DNA from: Streptomyces montanisoli
GTDB taxonomy: Bacteria; Actinomycetota; Actinomycetes; Streptomycetales; Streptomycetaceae
Assembly: GCF_017813245.1 (NCBI RefSeq)
Contig: NZ_JAGIQL010000037.1
Location: 1-50,479 of the forward strand
Reading direction: 5' to 3'
Length of the DNA stretch: 50,479 nt
Both the position numbers and the translations under genes were made by a program. Shown piece by piece: positions 43,738 to 50,479 of the stretch. How positions within the stretch are numbered: the stretch's first letter is position 1; every line of letters starts with the position of its first letter. Under the pieces are notes generated by a model, which did not search any database, was not told the origin of the DNA, and saw only the letters and a list, made by a program, of their open reading frames with translations.

Positions 43738-44418
43738 TCAGCTCTTCACGAGTCGGACGGTGAACAAGTCGGCCATGTCAGGGAGGTCGTCGAGATGTGC
43801 CGGGTCGATGGTGATGTCGTCCCCGCCCTGGCAGCGCAGAGCGCCCGGCGAAACGGGCTTCGGCGGCTTCGGCTCGCCGTCCTTGCCACCCGCCGGAGGC
43901 CGGCTCGAACCATCCTGTGGGCTGGGCGTCCCCGTCGCTCCCGTCGAGAGATCGAAGGTACACCGAGGCTCGACCACCGCCGTCGCGTCGGCGTCGGCCT
44001 TCATGCTCTCGGTGCCGGGCACCACGCTCTTGCCGACCGCGTTACGCGTGGTGACGCCGACGGTGAACCCCCAGCGACCGTCGCTCAAGGCAGAGCAGCC
44101 ACGCACCACGGCGTTATTCGCGTTCGCGAATGCAGCGGCCGCTCCGCAGGCATCACCCGCCGGGCCCACCTCGGCACCGTCGAAGACCTTGGCGAGGAAG
44201 CCGGGATCGAGGGCGCCCGCGAGGAACGCATCCTTGAAGTCGTCCCTCGACTGCTGGGCGGCGGCCAGGGCCGCGGCATCCGCCGCGGACTGGCCGCCGT
44301 TGCGCGTGGCACCCGCCCGGCCGTAGACGAAGAACGCGAGCGCCGCGAACAACACGCCCGCCACCATCACGATGTACAGCGCGGCCGCCTGCCCGGAGTC
44401 CCGGCGATCCCGTCTCAG
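43738..44418 (-). CDS. TadG-like pilus assembly protein
   Basis: 226 residues if translation begins at CTG 44418. N-terminal membrane segment: DSGQAAALYIVMVAGVLFAA then LAFFVYGRAGA, a prepilin-like helix without the Glu at +5. NGGQSAADAAALAAAQQSRD is the TadE/G helix hallmark. The extracytoplasmic part has cysteines (GDACGAAA, RGCSAL, PRCTFDL, LRCQGG) that may pair, and a Pro/Lys-rich stretch (GGKDGEPKPPKPVSPG). No ATG, GTG or TTG stands in frame near the expected start; CTG overlaps the pilin stop as CTGA. Probable minor pilus component. Confidence 0.7.
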   Translation of the reverse strand: MRRDRRDSGQAAALYIVMVAGVLFAALAFFVYGRAGATRNGGQSAADAAALAAAQQSRDDFKDAFLAGALDPGFLAKVFDGAEVGPAGDACGAAAAFANANNAVVRGCSALSDGRWGFTVGVTTRNAVGKSVVPGTESMKADADATAVVEPRCTFDLSTGATGTPSPQDGSSRPPAGGKDGEPKPPKPVSPGALRCQGGDDITIDPAHLDDLPDMADLFTVRLVKS

Positions 44419-44708
44419 CCGCCGGCGCTGGTCACCTTGGCCACGGCCGACTTCAGCGCGTCCGCGATGGTCTTGTCGATCCCCGTACCCACGATCGCCA
44501 CGATGATCAGCGCCACCAGGATGATGATCCCGAGGTACTCGATCGACCCCTGACCCCGGTCGCGAGCGCGGTCGCGGTCGCGAGCCCCGCGGCGGAGTGC
44601 GCGGGCCGCCGTGTTCGCCCATGTGCCGACGTACACCCGCGCCCTTGCCGCGGCCCCCAGCGTCCTGTGCGTCACGGTGGTCACCTCCGTCACCTCTGCC
44701 ACTGTCAT
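44415..44708 (-). CDS. Flp-type pilin
   Basis: 97-residue prepilin. A long basic leader (1-52, ARDRDRARDRG) ends at the peptidase site G52-Q53; the mature chain QGSIEYLGIIILVALIIVAI has Glu at +5 and Tyr at +6, the Flp signature, and is only 45 residues long, typical of Flp. The C-terminus is IDKTIADALKSAVAKVTSAGG. Major subunit of the Tad pilus. A hairpin between it and the regulator gene suggests differential expression. Start: ATG with GAGGAGG upstream; a later GTG start is possible because leaders of this family are usually shorter. Confidence 0.88.
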   Translation of the reverse strand: MTVAEVTEVTTVTHRTLGAAARARVYVGTWANTAARALRRGARDRDRARDRGQGSIEYLGIIILVALIIVAIVGTGIDKTIADALKSAVAKVTSAGG

Positions 44709-44791
44709 CCCCAGTCACGGCCTCCTCACGGCCTGTGACACTGGTGACCCCGGCACCGTAAGTCCCCCGCGCGGCCGTGCGCGTGGGTCCC

Positions 44792-44811
44792 TGGGCCCAA
44801 CCGTGGGCCCA
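44792..44811 (-). terminator. hairpin between response regulator and pilin
   Basis: TGGGCCCA (44792-44799) and TGGGCCCA (44804-44811) pair as an 8-bp stem with a 4-base loop, 8 bases after the response regulator stop codon. It may attenuate transcription before the pilin gene. Confidence 0.5.
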
Positions 44812-44818
44812 CTCGCGA

Positions 44819-45556
44819 TCAGTCATGGCCCCGCGAACCCCCTCCCCCTCCCGTGGTGCCGTGCCAGCGGGCGATCGCCTCGCCCCTGCTGCCCGCGCCG
44901 AGCTTGGCGAAGATGCGGTTGATATGGTTCTTCACCGTCTTCTGGCTGATGAAGCACGCGGCGGCGATCTGCTGGTTCGTCATGCCCGAGCCGATCAGGT
45001 CCATGATCTCCACCTCCCGCCCACTCAGCCCCGACGAATGTCCCACATTCGCTTGCTCTTGCAAAGACACCGGGAAGGGTGGGGGGTTGGGCGCTGAGTT
45101 GGGCCGGGAGTCGGGCGCGGGCGCCGCCCCGCCCCGCAGCGCCTGCAGCACCGCGCTCGACGCCGAAGGCGTCAGGTGCGGCCTGCCCTCGCGCACCCCG
45201 CGTACCGCCGCCACCAGCTGGTCAGCGGTGAACTCGCCGTGCACCAGGTAGCCGCCCGCGCCAAGGCGCAGCGCCTCCTGGACCGTCGCAGGCTCGGCAC
45301 TGTACGTCGTCATCAGGACCGGCGCGAGCCGCACCAGGTACGGCAGGGCCGCGATCCCGTCGTACCGCGGCATCCGTACGTCGAGCAGTACCACGTCGGG
45401 CCGGGTGCGCACCGTCGCCTCGTAGGCCTCGCGTCCGTCGGCCGCGCCCGCCACCACCTCGATGCCGTCACGGTCCGACAGCAGCGCCGTGAGTCCCGCG
45501 CGCACCACCAGGTTGTCGTCCGCCACGACCACGCGCAACACGTCAGCCCGTCTCAC
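44819..45556 (-). CDS. atypical NarL/LuxR response regulator of the Tad operon
   Basis: 245 residues starting at GTG. Receiver (about 5-120): acidic pair D13-D14, phosphoacceptor D59 (DVVLLDVRMPRYDG), Thr83-84, but the conserved Lys is replaced by His106 in GAGGYLVHGEFTADQL. Long Pro/Ala linker. The LuxR helix-turn-helix (about 178-235) is intact: LSGREVEIMDLIGSGMTNQQ, IAAACFISQKTVKNHINRIF. The start overlaps the upstream membrane protein gene by 4 bases. Likely regulator of pilus genes. Confidence 0.9.
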   Translation of the reverse strand: MRRADVLRVVVADDNLVVRAGLTALLSDRDGIEVVAGAADGREAYEATVRTRPDVVLLDVRMPRYDGIAALPYLVRLAPVLMTTYSAEPATVQEALRLGAGGYLVHGEFTADQLVAAVRGVREGRPHLTPSASSAVLQALRGGAAPAPDSRPNSAPNPPPFPVSLQEQANVGHSSGLSGREVEIMDLIGSGMTNQQIAAACFISQKTVKNHINRIFAKLGAGSRGEAIARWHGTTGGGGGSRGHD

Positions 45557-46302
45557 CCGCCGTCACCTCCCTCCGGTCCTTCCGGGAGGAACAGGAGACC
45601 CCCGCCGTCGACGCACGTGGCGGCAGCGGGGCCTCCCGCGCCCGCCGTCACGTAAGTGGCCCGCAAGCCGTGCCGTTGCTGGAACTCGGCGGCGTTTGCC
45701 GCCAGTTCGGCCGGCAGGGCGACGCCGTCCCCGTCGCCCGCCGTCCGCACCCGGCGCAGGTCGGAGAGGAGTTCGCGGGACTCGGCCGCCGCGCGGCGCG
45801 CCGAGCGTGCGACGAGCTCCGCGCGCGCCCTGACCGCGTCGGGGCCCATCGCGCCCGCGGACCCCGCGAGGCCGGCGGCCGCGACGCAGAGTCCTGGCAG
45901 CAGCACGTCCATGCCGTGCACGCGCCCACCGCCGGTCACCGCGTACGCGCCGGCGAGCAGCAGCGCCTGGAGCACGGCGAAGACCGCCGCCCCCCGCCAC
46001 CCGTACAGGCACAGCAGGACGCGCCCGAACCGCTCCCAGTCGCGCACCAGCACGTAGGACACCATGAAGGTGACGAGCACGGCCGCGCCGACCAGCACGA
46101 TCGGCAGGCCGCGCGCGGTGCCGCGCAGCGCGAACGGCGTCGCGAGCACGACCATCGCCATGCGGAAGCCGAGTACCTGCCTGCTCAGCGCCTGCAGGGC
46201 GTTGAGCTGCAGGGGCAGGGGCGGCACGTACCGGGGCGGCATGCGCCGTGGCGGCATGCGCCGTGGCGCGTCGGCCGGGGTGCGCGTCTTCGTCCGTCGC
46301 AC
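45553..46302 (-). CDS. membrane protein, kinase-like partner without kinase domain
   Basis: 249 residues. A basic N-terminus with repeated RRMPP is followed by four or five membrane helices (about 38-150: FRMAMVVLATPFALRG, LPIVLVGAAVLVTFMVSYVL, AAVFAVLQALLLAGAYAV, VLLPGLCVAAAGLAGSAGAM). Then a helical segment RARAELVARSARRAAAESRE, LLSDLRRVRTAG, placed like a DHp domain but without a His. There is no HATPase N-box or G-box; the last 50 residues are short and beta-like. Position directly before the regulator gene suggests a signal-input role with a degraded or absent kinase. Confidence 0.6.
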   Translation of the reverse strand: MRRTKTRTPADAPRRMPPRRMPPRYVPPLPLQLNALQALSRQVLGFRMAMVVLATPFALRGTARGLPIVLVGAAVLVTFMVSYVLVRDWERFGRVLLCLYGWRGAAVFAVLQALLLAGAYAVTGGGRVHGMDVLLPGLCVAAAGLAGSAGAMGPDAVRARAELVARSARRAAAESRELLSDLRRVRTAGDGDGVALPAELAANAAEFQQRHGLRATYVTAGAGGPAAATCVDGGGLLFLPEGPEGGDGG

Positions 46303-46353
46303 CGGCTGTCCCTCCCTTCCCCGCGATCGTCGTCACCGTGCCCGCACGCCGTC

Positions 46354-47244
46354 TCAGCCGCCCAGCAGCTGCCCGAAGTCCACCCCCGACCCGTAGTAGA
46401 AGCTCATCGCGATCAGCAGCAGCGTCGCCGGCAGCATCACCAGCGTGACCACCAGCGTCGTCTTCGGCACGGCGCGCGCCGCCGTGCGCCGCGCGTTCTG
46501 CGCGTCGGTGCGGCGCATGTCCTCGGCGATCTGGATCAGCGTGTCGACGATCGGCGCGCCGAGTTCCTCGCCCTGCTGGAGCGCGCTGACGAACATCGAC
46601 ACCTGCTCGCTGTCGTTGCGCCGGCGCAGCTGGTCGAACGCCTCCCTGCGCGGCACGCCGAGGTCCATCTGGCGGATGGTGACGCGCAGTTCGTCGGCCC
46701 ACGGGCCCTGGTACTTCTCCGCGACGCGCTCCAGCGCCTGGCGGAAGCCGAGCCCGGCGGACACGACGACGGCGAGCACGTCGAGGAAGTCGGGCAGGGT
46801 GCGTTCGATGTCGGCGCGGCGCCTGCGCGTGGCGACGCGGATCACGACGTCCGTCCACACCAGGCCGAACACGAGCGCGGCGATCCCGAGCGGCAGTTGG
46901 CCACTGGCCGTCAGGGCGAGCGACGCGACGACGCCGAGGCCGCCGAAGACAGCGCGCCGTGCCGCGTACCGGTCGACGGTGAGGCCGCCGGGGTTGCCCG
47001 CGCGATCCAGCCTCTTGCGCAGCGCGCCCACGCGCCTCGGCCCCATCAGGCGCAGCACGGCGGGCGCGAACCGCATGCCGATCCTGTCGATGCCTGAGCC
47101 GACGGCCGAGGTCCTGGTGGCGCCCACTTCGAGTGCGACGCTCAGGTCCTCGGGGAGCTTGGCGTCCGCGCGGTACATGCGGATGCCGTGGAAGGCCCCG
47201 TAGACGGAGAGGCCGAGGACGGCGGCGAGTGCGAGTGCGGTCAT
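46354..47244 (-). CDS. tadC: TadC-like pilus platform protein
   Basis: 296 residues of the type II secretion F family. N-terminal helix (ALALAAVLGLSVYGAFHGIR), cytoplasmic region, helices (AVFGGLGVVASLALTASGQL, LGIAALVFGLVWTDVVIRVA), the F domain FLDVLAVVVSAGLGFRQALE, MDLGVPRREAFDQLRRR, VSMFVSALQQGEELGAPIVD, TLIQIAEDMRRTDAQNARRT, and a final helix. With TadB it forms the inner-membrane platform rotated by the CpaF ATPase. Starts 24 bases after the tadB stop. Confidence 0.9.
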   Translation of the reverse strand: MTALALAAVLGLSVYGAFHGIRMYRADAKLPEDLSVALEVGATRTSAVGSGIDRIGMRFAPAVLRLMGPRRVGALRKRLDRAGNPGGLTVDRYAARRAVFGGLGVVASLALTASGQLPLGIAALVFGLVWTDVVIRVATRRRRADIERTLPDFLDVLAVVVSAGLGFRQALERVAEKYQGPWADELRVTIRQMDLGVPRREAFDQLRRRNDSEQVSMFVSALQQGEELGAPIVDTLIQIAEDMRRTDAQNARRTAARAVPKTTLVVTLVMLPATLLLIAMSFYYGSGVDFGQLLGG

Positions 47245-47268
47245 GGCGTGTCCCGTTGCCCTTCCCGC

Positions 47269-48219
47269 TCAGACCCGTACGGCGGACATGCGGCGGATGA
47301 GGAAGAGGCCGGCGCCGTAGAGCACGAACGCGAGTACGGTCGCGATCCTGCCGATGCCCGAGCCGGTCATCCGGTCGAGCGCGCCGGGCGTCGCCTGGTT
47401 GATCAGCAGCAGGAAGCCGAGGCCGAGCGCGGGTACGGCGACGGCCGTCACCTTGATCTGCGACAGCATCGTGGTGACCTCCCTGCGGGTCTCCTTGCGC
47501 TCCTCCAGGGTCTTCGTGAGGTTGCGCAGCGAGCTGACGACCTGGCCGCCCGCGCGGTTGGACAGGACGAGCGTGGTGACGAGGACGACCAGTTCGCGCG
47601 ACGGCAGCCGGGCGGCGAGCTCGTCGAGCGCGTCCTCGAAGGCGTGGCCGACGGCGAGCCTGTCGGAGACCCTGCGCAGCTCCTCACCGGCCGGGTCGTC
47701 CAGCTCCTCGGCGGCCATCGACAGCGCGGTGCGCATCGCGAGCCCGGCCTGCGTGGCGTTGGCGAGCACCCGGGTGAGCTCGGGGAGCTGGTTGATGAAC
47801 GCCTCGGTGCGCTTGGTGCGCTGCCAGCTGAGGAACGCGTTGGCGCCCCACAGGCCCGCGAGTGCGGCGAGCACGCCGAAGAAGGGCGCGAAGAACGAGC
47901 CGACGACGAAGTACACGACCAGCAGCCCCGCCACGGTGTAGACGGCGAACTCGCCCGGCGTCAGGTCGAGTCCCGTGACGGCGATCTTGCGGTCGATGCG
48001 ACGGCCGAGGCCGGTGCGGCGCAGCCTGCGGTCCACCCCGGGGAAACGAGGCCTGCGGCCGCCCGCGGGAAGCTCGGGGCGTTCCGCCTCCGCCATCCTG
48101 GCGATCAGCTCGCGGCGCTGCGAGCGGCCCGCCGCGTAGGTGTGCACGCCGAGGACGGCGAACAGCAGGGCGAGGAGCGTCACGCCGAGCGTCAGGAGCG
48201 AGAGGTCGGTCTTGTCCAT
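47269..48219 (-). CDS. tadB: TadB-like pilus platform protein
   Basis: 316 residues, type II secretion F family. N-terminal helix (TLGVTLLALLFAVLGVHTYA), cytoplasmic Arg-rich linker, two helices (FAVYTVAGLLVVYFVVGSFF, GVLAALAGLWGANAFL), the F domain (FINQLPELTRVLANATQAGL, AMRTALSMAAEELDDPAGEE, VLSNRAGGQVVSSLRNLTKT, LEERKETRREVTTMLSQIK) and two C-terminal helices. Partner of TadC; gene order CpaF-TadB-TadC is the standard Tad layout. Confidence 0.9.
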   Translation of the reverse strand: MDKTDLSLLTLGVTLLALLFAVLGVHTYAAGRSQRRELIARMAEAERPELPAGGRRPRFPGVDRRLRRTGLGRRIDRKIAVTGLDLTPGEFAVYTVAGLLVVYFVVGSFFAPFFGVLAALAGLWGANAFLSWQRTKRTEAFINQLPELTRVLANATQAGLAMRTALSMAAEELDDPAGEELRRVSDRLAVGHAFEDALDELAARLPSRELVVLVTTLVLSNRAGGQVVSSLRNLTKTLEERKETRREVTTMLSQIKVTAVAVPALGLGFLLLINQATPGALDRMTGSGIGRIATVLAFVLYGAGLFLIRRMSAVRV

Positions 48220-48240
48220 GGTGCGGGTTGCCTCCTCGGG

Positions 48241-49652
<1,412 letters not shown>

Positions 49653-49656
<4 letters not shown>

Positions 49657-50093
49657 TTCGTCACTCCTTGGGCTCCTTGGGCTTGAGAGCCTTGGGCTCC
49701 GCCGGGCAGCGTGTCGAGGGGCATGGTCACGCTCCGTGTCGCGTCGCCGAAGTCGAACACGGGGATGAGCGCGGGGATGTGGACGCGGGCGGTGACCTCG
49801 ATGCCCGTGCCGGTCGGCGTCTCGCTGAACCGCCCGTCGAGCCAGCCGCTGATGGCGGCCTGCCCGGCGGCCTGGTAGCTGTCGCCCCTGGTCTCCCGGT
49901 AGGTGGCGGCGCGGGCGGCGGCCCGCGCGCCCGTGCCGGCCTGCTGGACGGTGTACGCGACGATGCCGAGCTGCAGGGCCGCGAGCGCGACGAACAGGAG
50001 GAGGGTGACGACGCCTACGTACTCCAGCGCGGCCTGCCCGCCGTCGCGGCGCGAGCTTCTCCCGTTGGAGGCTGTCGTCCTACGAGCCCGCAT
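49653..50093 (-). CDS. TadE-like pseudopilin
   Basis: 146 residues. Leader ending GG before QAALEYVGVVTLLLFVALAA, with Glu at +5 after the likely G19 peptidase site and a long hydrophobic helix. The helix continues into QQAGTGARAAARAATYR, the TadE pattern, followed by a small extracytoplasmic domain (GIEVTARVHIPALIPVFDFG) and a Gln/Gly-rich tail (GGAQGSQAQGAQG). Minor pilus component or assembly factor. Overlaps the preceding TadE-like gene by 14 bases. Confidence 0.85.
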
Positions 50094-50479
50094 GCTGGTC
50101 CTCCCGCACGGCGGCGCCGTAGCCCGTCACGTCGATCGGGAGGGTGAAGCCCGGGAAGAGGACGGGCACGCCGATCTTGACGTCGGCCGTCGCCATCGTC
50201 CCGCCGGGGTTACACCGCGGCATCACATGGAACGCCGCGGGGGCCGCACGCTGTGCGGCCGCCTGGCAATTGCCGCCGACGGCCGCGGCGTGGGCGGCCT
50301 CGTCGGCCGCGTCACCTGCCACGGAGAACGCGTAGCCGATGAGGGCGGCCTCCCACATGAGGGCGAGCGTGACGAGGATGACGGGGATCATGCCGGTGAA
50401 CTCGATGGCCGCCTGCCCGCGGTCCCCGCGCAGCGCGGCGATCCGCGCCGCGGCCCGGTGGCGCAGCGCCCGCGCCGCG
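50080..50479 (-). CDS. TadE-like pseudopilin, 5' end outside window
   Basis: Partial: the reading frame runs off the right edge. Visible residues include GDRGQAAIEFTG and then MIPVILVTLALMWEAALIGY, so the peptidase site G-Q with Glu at +5 is upstream of the first ATG (50391), which is therefore not the start. Helix then AADEAAHAAAVGG (TadE hallmark), two cysteines (NCQAAA, PRCNPGG) and the small domain KIGVPVLFPGFTLPIDVTGY. Further Tad genes probably continue to the right. Confidence 0.85.
   Translation of the reverse strand, partial: AARALRHRAAARIAALRGDRGQAAIEFTGMIPVILVTLALMWEAALIGYAFSVAGDAADEAAHAAAVGGNCQAAAQRAAPAAFHVMPRCNPGGTMATADVKIGVPVLFPGFTLPIDVTGYGAAVREDQHAGS

Overview
This is very GC-rich actinobacterial DNA, almost certainly from a Streptomyces or a close relative. 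Evidence: third codon positions are overwhelmingly G or C; GTG starts and GTGA/ATGA start-stop overlaps are frequent; and Streptomyces-type families are present (WhiB-like protein, DUF1707 and DUF4245 proteins, DUF397/DUF5753 pair, SpoIIE-type phosphatase with a fused ATPase, class F sortase, Flp/Tad pilus locus). No rRNA, tRNA or CRISPR array was seen.

Layout. (1) 0.3-13 kb is conserved core: xseB, a DUF4245 membrane protein, class II fructose-1,6-bisphosphatase (glpX), a WhiB-like regulator, a DUF1707 protein, class I and class II fumarases, a DUF402 protein, a multidomain GAF/PP2C/HATPase phosphatase preceded by a 43-codon overlapping small ORF, and a bifunctional penicillin-binding protein. 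(2) 13.2-16.8 kb is a PadR-ABC-FtsX operon with a clear operator over its promoter. (3) 17-23.2 kb is a leftward envelope group: an unknown membrane protein, an AI-2E-type permease, a secreted lytic-transglycosylase-like protein with a long 5' leader, a PIN-PhoH ATPase and an isoprenyl diphosphate synthase. (4) 23.4-26.8 kb holds an aldo/keto reductase, a methyltransferase and a quinone oxidoreductase. (5) 26.8-29.2 kb holds a prepilin peptidase, a DUF397/HTH pair and a DUF192 protein. (6) 29.5-34.3 kb is patchy accessory DNA: an HTH/zinc-ribbon protein, a broken alpha/beta hydrolase, a divergent MarR/metallo-beta-lactamase-fold pair, an arginase-fold protein lacking metal-ligand histidines, and a probable transposase scrap. 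(7) 34.3-38.5 kb holds a small cell-surface protein with its own class F sortase, a sigma factor with a candidate anti-sigma protein, a second DUF1707 protein, and an Rrf2 regulator with an NAD(P)-binding protein it probably controls. (8) 38.6-42.3 kb is a three-subunit molybdenum aldehyde oxidoreductase (PaoABC/YagTSR type). (9) 42.4 kb to the right edge is a leftward Tad/Flp pilus operon.

Working together. The Tad cluster, read right to left, encodes two TadE-like pseudopilins, the CpaF/TadA ATPase, TadB and TadC platform proteins, a membrane protein and a response regulator, the Flp pilin, a TadG-like protein, a lipoprotein and an OmpA-domain protein. The prepilin peptidase it needs is 15 kb away at 26.8 kb. 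The two regulatory genes inside the cluster are atypical: the receiver has lost its conserved lysine and the membrane partner has no visible kinase domain. This operon is the most system-like feature of the window. Other points of interest are the small ORF coupled to the SpoIIE phosphatase, the arginase-fold probable pseudoenzyme, the His-rich insertion in the 2Fe-2S subunit, and the degenerate sorting signal beside the sortase.
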